Shown here: in pieces, positions 1-42,051 of the stretch | Numbering within the stretch: position 1 is the first letter of the stretch | Layout: every line of letters starts with the position of its first letter | NCBI GenBank assembly: GCA_963693365.1 | Contig: CAVNZM010000003.1 | Coordinates: 7,564,001-7,628,000, forward strand | From: Amoebidium appalachense | Taxonomy: Eukaryota > Ichthyosporea | Length of the DNA: 64,000 nucleotides | Reading direction: 5' to 3' | Position numbers and translations under genes: made by a program | Notes under the pieces: model-generated | The model's database searches: none | What the model saw: only the letters and a program-made list of their open reading frames with translations | Told to the model about the DNA's origin: nothing

Positions 1-1
1 G

Positions 2-25
2 GCAACTGTCACGTATGACAGTTGC
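2..25. repeat. Short perfect inverted repeat
   Basis: Ten-base arms (GCAACTGTCA and TGACAGTTGC) flank a four-base loop, CGTA. It lies at the window edge, downstream of the disordered-protein exon on the minus strand. It could be a terminator-like hairpin, an element end or chance. The sequence gives no further support. Confidence 0.5.
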
Positions 26-429
26 AAGGCATATCGTGAAATGTTGTGATGTCAACATGTTGCTGAACGGTTGCGCCAATAACCATAATAGCTTGTCTAT
101 GAGGGATACTGCAGTGTGGAAGCGGAGGGTGGAAGGAGTTACTCTAGAGTGATGGGGGCGGGTTGACTGTGTGGTTCTACCGTTATTCGGAGTTTTCAAA
201 CCCACGCAGACACACATATAACGGATATTTGCACACTCACACGCAACCACTGCTCATAAACTGGCATGATATTTGTGGTGCACATACTCACGGCAAACTT
301 TGAACAGAGAATAATTACGGCCAGAGGGCAGAAGAACGAATACGCACACAGAGAATGATTGCACAAGATAGGCACTGCCATTACACACGGGGCAGCGCAA
401 GGGGAGGGCCATAAAAATTCGCGCGCCCG

Positions 430-453
430 CGTGTGTGTGTGTGTCCCAGTGTG

Positions 454-535
<82 letters not shown>

Positions 536-611
536 ACAGTGTGTGTGTGTGTGTGTGTGTGTACAGTGTGTGTGTGTGTGTGTGCGTGTGCGTGTGCGTG
601 TGCGTGTGCGT

Positions 612-654
<43 letters not shown>

Positions 655-744
655 ACGGTGTTTGTGTGTGTCAGTGTGGGGAGGGGAGGGGGGGAGGGGA
701 GGGGGGAGGGGAGGGGGGAGGGGGGAGAGGGGGGGGGGGGGGGG
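430..744. repeat. (GT)n microsatellite followed by a G-rich tract
   Basis: About 225 bp of (GT)n with interruptions (CACAG, TACAG and a GTGTGC block at about 583-625) is followed from about 677 by G-rich AGGGG repeats and a 22-base G run. It sits in the intron directly after the donor of the exon at 762-1631. On the sense strand that intron therefore starts with C-rich sequence and then (CA)n. Confidence 0.9.
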
Positions 745-761
745 TACAAATGTCCACTGAC

Positions 762-1631
762 CTCATTGCCTCCCGGCTCTTGCTTTGGCATCAACAGACC
801 CCCCCCTTCTTGTGCTCTCGCTGCAGCCTTCTGCACCTTCAAGCTCACCCCATTGGGGGTTTTTTCAAGCTCGCCCGTTGCACTTTGCTGCATACTCGAC
901 CGACTATGGGGTCCATTCATCAATTCATGCAGGGAAGGGGGGCTCGATGCGGACCGGGTAACCGAAAGACCCACCCGATATCTGTCAACCATTGCACCCC
1001 CTTGTCCGTCGCTATGCACCGACCCATGAACAGACCCAAGGGGGGAGGGACCACTAAGAGGATAGGGTGAGTGTGTCGCATGTTCGCTGTAATATGTCTG
1101 GTATCTCATGGTGTGTATATCTACGTCCATGCGGGGGGATTCTTTCACCCAGTGCCGGGGGTCTCTATGCATCCCTGCCGAATATTCGGCGTGGTGCCGC
1201 GTCAAAGACTGACGGTGGGTTGTGACGTGGGAGTCACGTGATCTGGAGGGGGGCAAATCGTCATACTGATAGGACCCCCGGGAATAGTACTGTCTCCCAT
1301 ATCCGCCCTCGAAATGCGACGCAAAGGGGTGTTGCCCCTCCTCCATCTCCCCATACCCCCTTGGCCTGCTGTGTGGCCACTCCAGCCTGTGTCCCCCGTG
1401 GCTCGGCGAGTGATGTGATTGGTAGGGGCCCGACTGCCGGCGCCTCTCACGATGGTCCCCGTATACTTTTCCTTCCCACGGTATGTCCTCCCTATAACCC
1501 ACCGGCTCGTCATGGTACCCCCCGGCCCTGTCTGCGTACGGATTTGGCCTCTGATGCCCAACGGTTGGGTGGGGGGGGTCGTAGTCCCGGCTGTCGTATC
1601 CACTTGGCTCCATCGTGTGTCTGTGTTTCAT
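762..1631 (-). CDS. Exon of a disordered Tyr/Arg/His/Ser-rich protein (partial gene)
   Basis: This is about 290 codons of open frame on the minus strand that is not simple repeat. The composition is rich in Y, R, H, S, G and P, with RDYD, YGRQYYSRGSYQYDD and many Ser-Pro pairs, so it is probably disordered. Near the end is PKQEP, which resembles a SUMO-acceptor core (psi-K-x-E), common in transcription regulators. The frame runs into a good donor (GAG|GTCAGT, GT at 761-760), after which it degenerates into (CA)n, so the exon should end at 762. The first ATG in frame is at 1631. An upstream acceptor (ACCAG at about 1662-1658) is also possible, so the exon may be internal. A possible following exon starts at 108 after a CTGCAG acceptor; in the phase-0 reading it ends after three codons. 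The family was not recognised. Coding status is likely but not proven. Confidence 0.5.
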
Positions 1632-1861
1632 TGTTGAGAGCAAGTGGTGTGGGTTAGCTGGTTGCGCCGTGTGCCGGGATGAGAAGAATGTGCGCTTGAA
1701 CCTCTAGAGTACATCTTTCATAACTTATAACATATGTGATTAGATTTCTGAATCGCAAAAGCCGTAATCGTTTATTCCGAACCTCCCTCCTTCCCCCCAC
1801 TTCTTCCAACTCCACTTCCCCTACGTCCCCCTCTCTCTCTCTCTCCTATCCCCCTCCTGGA

Positions 1862-1894
1862 ACACACGCACACGGACACGCGCGCACGCGCGCG

Positions 1895-1939
<45 letters not shown>

Positions 1940-2012
1940 ACAAACACACACACAAACACCAGCCTTAAACTACGCAAGCTCACCTCTCCCCCCCCCCCCC
2001 CCCCCCCCCCCG
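1862..2012. repeat. (CG)n/(CA)n microsatellite and poly-C run
   Basis: A CGCG stretch passes into (CA)n with CAAACA interruptions, and a C run of about 25 bases ends near 2012. No coding signal was seen. Confidence 0.9.
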
Positions 2013-2159
2013 GTCTCCCTAGATACGTTGGTGAACTGAACAGAAAAAATTCAAAGCAAGAAACGGACTTTTGTTTTTTTTGCCTCTGTCTATGCCTTGA
2101 AACCCCAGTCACCTGTGACAGTTTTCTTCCCTTCTCTCCCACCACAGTAGCCACTCACC

Positions 2160-5100
2160 CGCACTAAAAACCATGTACTACAGCTGTTCAGCACACCCAT
2201 TACGGAGTCGTATTGCCCGTGGTTTCCGCACAAAAAAAAGTGCAATGAAAACTTTAATTACTAGTGCAGTAGTAGAAAGGTAGGAATAGGAAGCTTTAGG
2301 GAAAGGCTAATAAACCTAAAAAAGTTGTCCGCTGGGGTTGGTAGCTTGCGAACAAACACTCAGATTACCGATATAAGAACCCTCAGAGCCTCTTCAGTAA
2401 ACACTTCCCGTCACAACCTGCACATCTCAAAACAAAACACCACCCCTTCTACAAATAGGTCACAAATCTCTAAGATTAGTGTCGAAAAGCCTGAGCCACA
2501 CTAATTGCAGACACAAAAATCTTCATAACAGTTCACACGCAAGCAGAGATATGTCGTCATCAATAACGTGAGGAGCAACACACAACATATCCGCAGCCAT
2601 AGATCCCATAATCATTCTGCTGCAAATTCAGTCATCGGACTATCAATGCGTTGAACGTGAGGACGGAGCTCAAAAGCACGAAGAAAAAACTTTGCACTTC
2701 TTCTAGACTGCTTTCAACGAAGATAACAAAGTCTCGCCAAGCACAAAGCGATTCCCCATAGATTGCCTCAAGCACTACTTAATTGCCTTTCCAGCACATA
2801 CTAAAAACGGCAAACCAGAGCTCTTACCGTAACTTAAACCAGAAAGAACAGCAAGGCTTTTCCTTACAGTCACTACAGCCCTGGTTAAACACATGTTCAG
2901 TTCAGACATACCTGTTCCAGTCAGCAGAAAGCCCTCCCTCCAAATCGGCAAGCTCCTGCGCCGCACTCTCATGGGCGAACCAACTGACAGCAAACTATTG
3001 ACTCCAAGCGAGTGGTTCCATCATGGTAGCAACGGTTTTAGTTTCGTGAAAAGCTCAGTATGGGCTTCAATTGTTTTTCAGGGCATGGGCTTCAATTGTT
3101 TTTCAGGCATGCTCTACGGTCTACCGAAGTTTTTACTTTTAAGGTTCAACTTGGCTCATTGACAAGCTCTTGACTTGAGATTCGCAACCGTTCCTGATTG
3201 CAGCTGCAACAACCACGACCCGTTTTGTGTCGTCAATAGGTTAAACCTTGCTTAGCAAGTGTAACCCTATGATAACAACACCAGTGTCTATTAACCATTG
3301 TAGCAAATAGTAGCATTTTAACATCTACACCCTTCTTTTAGTACAGAACACGTGCTAACGCTGTAAAGTGGGAAAAAAATACCTAACCGGTAATCGGATT
3401 TGGTGGTTTGTCGAAACTTTTGGCGGCTTTCGGCGGGTTTGGTGCACGGGTGGGAATTAGGGTGCGGACTTGAGTCAATCTCTTTGCGATAAACTTGGGC
3501 TACTCACGCGGAGCGATTTCTCATAGAAAGTCGAGGGGAATTTTTTTTAACAGGATAAGCTTTCATAATAATATTAAACGTGGTTTGTATCAATTTTCAT
3601 ATATAATAGCAGCCCATATACTCCTTTTACCATGGCTCTGTCCTTTTGGCGCATGGCAATTGAAGGAAAAAAACAATTTCAAACGCCGGGTCCCCGATCA
3701 CCGGGCAACCAGACGTTGGTTGGCTAATGGGCAGTAATGGCGCGCGACATGCATTCCAGCTAAGGGATATGCCGTGATCCATGGTGTGGGGCGTGTTGCA
3801 CTCCGATTTTCGGCTTGAAGAGTAAACCCAGTCAAGCCCATACAAACAGCGTTATGGGGATATATGTAAAATATTTTTAAAAGGGAATAAATATTTTCAA
3901 TAGAGATTTTGGTGCAATGTTGCTTGTCTTGCTAGTCATTTTTTACAAATACAAAAAAACGATAGTTAAAAAGAAATATAAAATTCGTGATTCGTGATTA
4001 CCGCAGTGCCATGGCCACCTGACTGAAGTGCCTGACATACCGAGTTTATGGGGACACCTTCTTTGATTTACTATCAAGATAAGCTTACATTCGCTAAGGG
4101 GCATCAGCACACACACGTGCCTGTTCTCTTTTTACGTTGTTGCTGAAAACATTGCAATTTATTATGAATCAATGGTTATGTATACCGTAGTAGAGCCACT
4201 AAAAGCAACTGACATCGCGAAATGGTGTGAATCCGTCGAATGTTGAAACATGCTGTGATTGGCTATAAATCGCGACCTTGTTGTACCTGTCGTGAGGTTT
4301 ATCTAAAAATTGATAAAAGCCTAGATCAGCAAACACTCTAAGCTTTGGCAAAAACATTTCAACTATTTATAACAGTAAATATCAATGCAAAGACTTATGT
4401 GATATCATTTTGTTTGATTTATATTTGAAAACCTTTTCATTCTTAACGTTTCTGAGAATCTGCAAATAAAACGAATATTTCTTGCGGAGAAATTCAAATT
4501 GGGGGGTTCAAAGATGGGCTTTGTCTGTCAGGGCATACACTGTGGCATCGCGTGAGCCAACGGCCAGTGGCACCGGAAAAGGAAGGCACGAGTTCATATA
4601 TGCACTGGGCATTACAACAAAAACATGCTAACAATCACTGCTTTTAAATATTTACTTGGAATTTCTGGGAACAAATATTTCCTGGGTGGTAGTTTTTGAC
4701 GTTTGCAGCTCCTGTCTGCAACCTGCCCTTGGCCTCTCATGAGCATGCATATCGATCCCGAGACGTCGACATATATCGATCGGCGCATGCGGATCGCCGG
4801 AATGCCATCGAATGGAATTTCAGGGCACCATGCCTGGCAAACCAAGCTACATGATGGCCCAAAGAAAAAATATAGTTTCTGAATAATAGAGTTTCCGCTG
4901 AGTTTTTTTGCCCTTTGTTATTTTGTTTTGTTTGGCTGTGTATCTAATGGCGGATTCGAGCCGGATGTCGGAGGAGTGACCGTCAGTGGCCGAATGTCAG
5001 GTTCTGCCGTTGGATACGACGTACACATGCGCCAGAAGGTCGGCACCAAAAACGGTGATTGCACGTACTACTGGCTATAAACCATTCGGAATATCATACT

Positions 5101-5230
5101 AAAGCTAAGGTAAGAGAATATTATCACTATGTTTTCTTAATAAGTTAATTCACTACAGTGAAACAACGTGGACGCCGTGTTGATGCTCGAGGGGTCAGAG
5201 TTCGCCACTTTACTGTAGTTTATCCAGGGG
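2160..5230. other. Intergenic region, no supported gene
   Basis: This is AT-richer, more complex DNA than the rest of the window. Open frames here stay under about 90 codons with no family resemblance or splice structure. A short direct repeat (GGGCATGGGCTTCAATTGTTTTTCAGG type) lies at about 3060-3110. A cluster of small palindromes (ATCGAT, GACGTC, CGATCG, GCATGC) lies at about 4750-4800. I see nothing else. Confidence 0.5.
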
Positions 5231-5234
5231 TTTA

Positions 5235-5597
5235 CACACTTTTTATTGCGTGGACATTGCCGGAGGCCCAGCCACATTCGACGGCCTACTGTGTTTTCCA
5301 GCACAGCCAATCAAATGCAGCCAGTGACATATGTACATGCTAGGCAACAATGAGCGCCATCGTAGTATCTGACACCCCTATTACATATTATGGGTAAGCA
5401 GATGCTAGCATCGGTAGCTCCGAAAGAAAGTTAAGGCACCGGATCACAATATCATACTGTGCAGCATTAATAAGGTGATCTAGGATAGTCATCTTAAAAC
5501 GGATATATTGAGGAAGAGAGGAAGAAAAGAGAATAAAACCGCCAATAACCTCCGGTTCTAATACATTAGCTAACAGGTTGCATTTATTGATAGATAT
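5235..5597 (-). repeat. Dispersed repeat family B, copy 1 (inverted)
   Basis: Its reverse complement matches 7755-8060 and 52483-52805 over roughly 300 bp. Shared blocks include TTAGAACCGGAGGTTAT, ATCACCTTATTAATGCTG, TTTCGGAGCTACC and GATTGGCTGCGCTGGAAAA. One end is marked by CTATCAATAA, the other by the TTTGATTGGCTGCGCTGG block and a further stretch shared only with copy 3. No transposase or reverse transcriptase frame is present, so it is a non-autonomous interspersed element or a fragment of one. Confidence 0.75.
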
Positions 5598-5918
5598 CGG
5601 ATAACTATGCCGGCGGTGTCAGATCTCTGACGTGAATTTGCAGATGCTATGTGGCGTAAGCGCCGAACTAAGCGTTCATAATTTCTGTATTTATGGATCA
5701 AGATTAGAAACCACATACAGAAATCTAATAAAACTGATCTCGGCGGAGCCTCGATCTGTGGCCCAATCTCCATACGAGGCAGTGGGGAAGCGTAGCGCGC
5801 GCACGCGCGCGTGTGTGTGTGCGTGTGTGGGGGAGGTGAAGGAGAGGCGGGTTGGGGGAGGAGGTAGAAGAGGTATCGGGTAGGGAGAGGGAAGTTGCAT
5901 GTGTGTGTCCGGGCTCGT

Positions 5919-6903
<985 letters not shown>

Positions 6904-7754
6904 TGTTCCAGCCAATCAGACCTAAACTGAGTCGCCGCGTTTGGGCAAGTTCTCCGATTGCTATGGATACTGGCACCCGATTGGCTGTACATTCTTTTTT
7001 TTTCTCACTCTTGGCATCTCACGTGAGACCCGCTCTCCCCTTCCCCCAAACCCCTATTCCCCGGAATAAGCCCAATCTCCCCTGAAGGAGATTGGGAATA
7101 AATGATGCTCGGCCAACAGCGTCTACATAGTCATTGCCGCACATGTACATGTCCGGGCAGCTGAGCAACCGTACAGCACTGAAATAACAGCTCTAGGGGG
7201 ACACCTGCAAACCTATCCGGCCAAGGAAGTGGCATGCCATGACTCCCGCAGGTCACCTGGGCAAAGTTCTTTGCCTATTGCCTGTTGGCACAGTCTGGAA
7301 CGGCGGAGAATATGTTACCAACCTAACTGAAAGCTGAGTTTTATGCGCTGCGCGCATATAGTGTGGCGAACTGCCGAGAAAATTTCAAGGCGCCATTATT
7401 TATATTGTTCGGCTTTATTGGCCTTTCAAAATAAGAGAAGAAAGTTACCCCAATATCATATGAGCAGGTAGAGAAAAATGTACCTAAGAGACATTTTCAC
7501 ACCCTGGCTGATATGTAGATTCCTTTTTACTTTACGTGTCGTCGGAGTCCCTCCCAGTGTTAGGTCAGCAAAAACACCAAGTACTAGTAGCCTATATGGC
7601 GGATACGGTTAGACAATCTCGCTCCTATATAGATTCGTTTATTCATGATGTTATATCGTATAAATATGCAAAGATGATTATGCCTTGGCGTTAACGTTGT
7701 AATCCATTTTTGGTGTCTCCTGCTTGTATGTGTAACATGTGTGGGGGGCGAACC

Positions 7755-8060
7755 TTTCTATCAATAAGTGTGACCTGTTAGCTAATGTGGTAGAACCGGA
7801 GGTTATGGGCGGCTTTAATAATATTCTCTCTTCTACTTCTCTCCCCCAGTATATCCGTTATAAAATGACCGCATTAGATCACCTTATTAATGCTGCACAG
7901 TATGATTTGTGATACGGTGTCTTAACTTTCTCTCGGAGCTACCAATGCTAGCTGCTGCTTATCCATAATCTATACTAGGGTTGTTTTATTGCACATACAG
8001 CGCATGTACTTTAGTTACTGCATTTGATTGGCTGCGCTGGAAAACGCAGTATGTCGTCAA
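7755..8060 (+). repeat. Dispersed repeat family B, copy 2
   Basis: This copy is in direct orientation and lies about 2.2 kb from the inverted copy 1. It starts at the shared CTATCAATAA end and runs through GAACCGGAGGTTAT and ATCACCTTATTAATGCTG to the GATTGGCTGCGCTGGAAAACGCAGTA end. It is more diverged in the middle than the other two copies. Confidence 0.75.
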
Positions 8061-10218
8061 GTGAACGATGTCCGCAGCAATACAAACATAAACCCCCTGG
8101 AACATTCCCGATCAATACTATGCACGTGCATTCCAAGAAATCCGAGGTAGGCTTCAAAGCCTTCAACCCGTCGAGGCCTCGCCTTCCGGTCAAACACATA
8201 TTTTTTTTTAAGAAGCCAAAATTAAATATATGAATACGTGTTATTTTTTGCATGTATATCTATTTTCCAATTCTCAGAATCTCAGTACAGCTCGCGCCAA
8301 GCCGCTGACTTTAATCAAGTTGAATGAAGCCGCTCACGCGGGTACGCTGACCAATCGGATCCTTACGCGGACGCTGGCAGATTCCAGTGCCAAGAAACCA
8401 GTCACTGGCAGCTGCAGTAGTGCACACAAAGAGTTCGTAAGTGACTATCAACTTCATGCGAGAAATATATAGGCACAAAAGAACTACGTCAATGCCATGC
8501 CAACTACGGTCAGTACAGTAGCATGAATAGGTATGGATAATAATATAATTACTATAGGTGGCATTGAGATCTAAAGACCCCTCCCCTAGTCGCTCCTAAG
8601 GTATATCGATCAGAGTCTGGGCACGAAAGAACTTCGGCGACTATGGCCAGGTGTCGAGTACTTGAACTCACGGGACTGAGCCTGCCCTTCCGTGCGAGGC
8701 TCAACTTACCAGAGAGCACTTCAAGGGGTCACGCATACATAGTATCATGTTTTCTTGAAGTTTGGGCGGCACACCATGATTCTCCTCATAATAACTATGA
8801 TCTGGGAAAGTTTAACACTTCGAGTCCATGTTATAACTTGGCCATCATTCGTTGATGGAGTCCGAAGCGAAGCAAGTTCAAGTTGCAGACCGCCGGGCAT
8901 CTTGAACAAATCCCTCAGTCTCGCCAACTATTAGTATCGTAGTGATGCACTGAGCCATGCTTGCAGCAGCTAACTCAGCCCAAGCAACACAATGACTCGG
9001 CGACGGGCGAAGTCGATCGACGGTCAGTGCAGTGTGACTGCGTAAAGACCGTTGGTGCTCATCGTCATCATCGCCGCTGCCGTGTTGTATTCGAGAACCC
9101 CGTCACCAGGTAGGAATGTGTCGCACACTCAGGTTTAAGTTAAACGGTTGTTCAGAATTGTTTGTGTAGGGGGCCGGGTAGCACGGGAGGTGGTCCGGCG
9201 ACCACTGGATACATGTGACGTCGGAGGGGACTGAGGGGGGGGGGGGGGGGGAGGAAGGGGGAAGAGCCGGGGGGAGGGGGGGGGGGGGGAAGGGGAACTG
9301 AGAAAACTGGGAAGTTCAAGCCTTAAAGCTTTCAAAGTCCGTGTTCACTGTGTAATGCATGACTGTTATGATTATGTAGGGCCGTGATCCGTAGGGCCGT
9401 GTGACCGGTGAACAGCCTGAGACCGTCGTGTTCTAATAAATAATATAAACAGCGCGAAGTTCGGTTGCGAAGCTGCATTTAACAGTAAGAGTCAAGCTCT
9501 CAGGCTTGCCGTGAGGTGGGGGTTGTAGCCCTGGCGCTTCACGGTGCAGCTCAGTGTACACGTGTGTGTGTGCATGTGCGTGTGTGCGCGCATGTGTAAG
9601 GCCTTGTGTGTGTGACTGGTGTGACACTGTGTTTGTTTCAAACTGTCTGTTTGTTCAACAGTTTGTTTGTTTGTGTGCGGCATATGGTGTGTGTGTGTTT
9701 TTGGCCAACGGTGTGTGCGTGCATGTGTGTGTACATATATGCCATGGTCTGTCACAGGCGCTGTGTATGTGTGGTTGCCGCGTGCGTGTGTGTGTACATA
9801 TATGCCATGGTCTGTCACAGGCGCTGTGTATGTGTGGTTGCCGCGTGCGTGTGCGCGTGAGTGTGCGCTACAAAACCAAATTGCCGCCCGCCAAATTATG
9901 GCTCCGGCGAACAGTAATCAATCATAATGGGTTTCAACGGCCCTAAAAAAAAAAGAAAAACAACTTTTGAACGAAAAAAATCCAAATTGGCGCGTTCTCA
10001 GGGGATAAAAGAAAAAAAAAAATGCAAGAACCAAAGCGAGTTTTCTGTACGAATTTTGGCTCACGTTTTCTGCATGCATATGCACAATGTCACGGACCAT
10101 GTGCTTGAACTTAAATAGGGCCTGTCCACGCTCTGGCCTGCGTGCCTAGGCTGGCTGTGGTACGGCAAAACAACAGTGTCTTGCAGAGCATGGTCGCAAA
10201 TCCCTCCCCCTCAGCCCC

Positions 10219-10254
<36 letters not shown>

Positions 10255-11416
10255 ACCCACCCACCATCACCACCACCACCACTGCCCCCCCCCCCCCCTC
10301 CAAAAAAAAAAAAAAAAAGAAAAAAAAAAGACAGGAGCTGGTCCCGTGTAGTACGTATTATAGCTCTACCTGCGCCACCCTATATATGTGCCGAGGGGCT
10401 GAGGGGAGCCTCCCATAGCCGCGGGAGGGGGGGGGGGGGGGGGGGGGACGACAAGATAATGATCCCTACGGCCGAGGAACCTTAAGATACCAAGCCCTAC
10501 CCTCGACTTACCTGTTGTCTTTAAAGTGTTGACCCCTGCTAGTACCAAGTCATATCAATATTGCGAGAAACCACTGCTTTAAGCAGGGAATTCTGCAGCG
10601 GCAAAGTGGTGGCAACGGCAAAGTCACGATATAATAGTGTCGAGCCTAAATTAGTTGAACTTCCATTGTGTTTTGAAAAGGAAACATTTGGTGGGAAAGC
10701 GTGCACGTGTTCGTGACGTGTACCGTCGCGAATTAGTTGCATGCCGGGAGGTATCCTTATGATATAAAAATATTGACCAGTTAAGTTATTAAACAAAAAT
10801 TTCAAAGATTTTTTATTGAAAAGGCATATCATTTTTTTTCAAAAAGTTACGGTAAATCATTTTCTCGCTCACTCTCAGAGGTTGGGCACTCTGGCGGTCA
10901 CTATACCGCATGTCACTTGAACTCATCACATCATGTGTAAATCTGTGTACCACCCACACTGCACGGCTTTGTGTTCACTTCCGAAATTTTATTAGTGCTC
11001 ATAGTATGTAGTCGCACTCATGAACACACGCACATGTGCACAGTGACTGAGCTCAGTGTCCGGCGCCCACCGTGGTAAGGCTTAGCAAGGTGCAAGTTCA
11101 ATAGTGCAGTGACGCATGCACACACTCACCCACCCACACTGCACACATGTGAGGTCGAGGCGCCCACAAAGTGTGCACACACACCACCGTAGGGCCCAAT
11201 CACATCGGCCGAGTCAACTTGCTCCGAGCCTCCATTGTGCAAAACTATAGCTAGAATTCTGCAAAAAGCAGAATTATTTTGCTGCCGCGGGGGGGGGGGG
11301 GGGGGGGGGGGGGATCGATCCGGAGTGCACATTGTCAACTGCGTCACCGAAGCTGAGCCGTTGTTACAAATCACAGGCGTTTGAAAGTAGTGTCTCAGTG
11401 AATTCAGGATCGAGGT

Positions 11417-11451
<35 letters not shown>

Positions 11452-11742
11452 GTCTCGGGCTCTCAGGAGATTTTCCCCCAGGAAGTAAAAAAAATCCAAG
11501 TAACTGTAACAGCACTCAAGTCCCTGTGATACGAATTTAGGCCCCATCCCGGTATCGGTCTTGCATGCTATTAGCCTGTGCGCGTGATCATGGGGTCAGT
11601 CAGACAGCTACAAATCACCCTCGGAGGGTTTTCCAAAGTGTCGCAGTGATGCATGGAGGTCCCTTATATTAGATCTGAGGCCCCGGGATCCGTCGCAGTA
11701 CTGTGAAGTGGTGGTCACGGGTGGTGGTGGTGGTGATCGGGG

Positions 11743-11774
<32 letters not shown>

Positions 11775-12433
11775 ATTCGGACACATCATAGACCAGTTTG
11801 AGCCTCAATCTCAGCGGCAGCATCGCAAGTTGAACCTGGCCTAAGTTTTCGCTGAGATTCTTTCGGGCCCGTGACATCAACATAATGTCATTGCACAGGT
11901 TTATCCAATCAATGATTTATCACGGTTGATTCTTGCTCACGAGTGCCCCTGGTAGGCGCATCCAAAAACAGGATATGTTTACCACCCCATTCATACGGCA
12001 TGACTGCAAGCACTGGTACTACTGCCTGAACTTTTTTCCCATCGTTTTTTAGCTCACCCAGACCTCCCCCAATAGTGTTGCCTGCATACTTGTGGGTTAA
12101 TTATGTACTAGCACGCTTAAATCTTGCTGAGCCAATCGACAGGTGACTTTAAAAGGTTATACAAACTATTCTCGATATTTCAGCAAATCAAAACTTCAAG
12201 CATAATCTAAGCAATATGATATCACCAATGCGGGCACGTATACTAATAAATACCAATGCTTCATCAATAAATGATCAAAAAGTCATGAGAGTGTCAGTGG
12301 CTCGCCTAACTATAAGAGCATGTACAACAGGCTGTCTACATTTCCACTGTGCACTATATATGCACAATTACTCTTCTTTTGACCTCTACATTTTAAAGTT
12401 TACCATTAAATTAAAAGCAAACCCTATGATTGG
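8061..12433. other. Intergenic region downstream of the sorting nexin gene
   Basis: No gene is supported. Contents are G runs at about 9237-9289, 10427-10447, 11290-11313, 11417-11450 and 11740-11774; a C run at 10220-10254; A-rich stretches near 9940-10030 and 10300-10330; and a 62-bp tandem duplication at 9725-9848. The 12.0-12.4 kb part is AT-rich and is expected to hold the 3' end of the minus-strand nexin transcript. No clear polyadenylation signal was seen on that strand close to the stop. Confidence 0.5.
9725..9848. repeat. 62-bp tandem duplication
   Basis: Two nearly identical units contain GTACATATATGCCATGG, GTCACAGGCGCTG and GTGGTTGCCGCGTGC, with a period of 62 bp (markers at 9731 and 9793). 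Confidence 0.9.
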
Positions 12434-31914
<19,481 letters not shown>

Positions 31915-32867
31915 GTTGTCAAGCAGCAGTAAAATCGTCTACGTATCAGACTTAGCCTTTGGGAATGGGAAGGAGCTTAGTATAGAGGAACGATTTCAGC
32001 AAGTGGTGTGTGCGTGTGTGCACGGGTAGACTTGCAGCGGTTGGTGTGTTTGCATGCACTGAGGGTGAATTAGTTCCCTATTCAGTCAACTCCGTACACA
32101 GTAACAGCTAACACCCACACCATTAGCTTACTGATTACTACTACAAAAGATTTTTAGCTACTTGAATGACTCAGTGAGTCATGACACACTACTCATGTAT
32201 GAAATTCCAGAGGGTGCGTTAGGTGATGCGCTGCGAGCTAATCGGAAAGGGTCTGGATAAAACTTAAAAACTGACGTCAGCATGACGCAAACAAATGGGA
32301 AGATGATTGCGCAATCGTGTTGTCGGTGGGCCAAGGCACTTCTAATAATAGGACAAATGTCTATATTTGTAGTGGATATCATTACGTCACTATTTTGGCG
32401 GGAAATTTTACCACTTCACACACTCTGTGCCGCCCCATTTCTCGTTTCACGTGCTAATAATTATATGTAGTGTTTTGTTTTTGCTGTGATACAATAGCGT
32501 ATGTGACTGCTATTCGACGGTTCTATATATACAGAAGAATGCACTTGAACTTACGTTAGGGTATGTGGATGCGTGGTTAGACAAGCAGGGTTGTGGTAGC
32601 ACATTACGCACAAGCCTCTTCACACTCTACTTGGAGTCAACAATAGAAAACAACTCTCTCGCGTTCCAGAAATTGCTAGGGTGAAGTTGTTTGCTTGACC
32701 ATAGAGTAACCTTCACAGCATATCGGCGGATTTTCCTGCCGAATTATTTATTAAATACTCTGTGGAGGACACGAAGCTCATTGTGACTTCGGAGAAAGAA
32801 ATTTCAACAGATCACTGACAACTTGACAGCAATCACATAGACACGAAGCAAACACACACAACCGAAA
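31915..32867. promoter_or_regulatory. Divergent promoter region between the SNX9-like gene and RAE1
   Basis: The 953 bp between the two start codons are free of the long repeats seen elsewhere. Visible sites are a full CRE palindrome TGACGTCA (32272-32279), a half-site-type TTACGTCA (32382-32389) and a strong E2F-type site TTTTGGCGGGAAA (32393-32405). The last two lie 3 bp apart. No convincing TATA box is placed near either start. Binding by CREB/ATF and E2F/DP homologues is inference from the motifs. Confidence 0.55.
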
Positions 32868-41897
<9,030 letters not shown>

Positions 41898-41969
41898 CTA
41901 CCTACGTAGAATCTTGGCCACGTAGGGTACGGCTGCAAGGGTGGTCAATGTCCGCACGGGAGACAGCAG

Positions 41970-42012
<43 letters not shown>

Positions 42013-42019
42013 CGCATGT

Positions 42020-42051
<32 letters not shown>

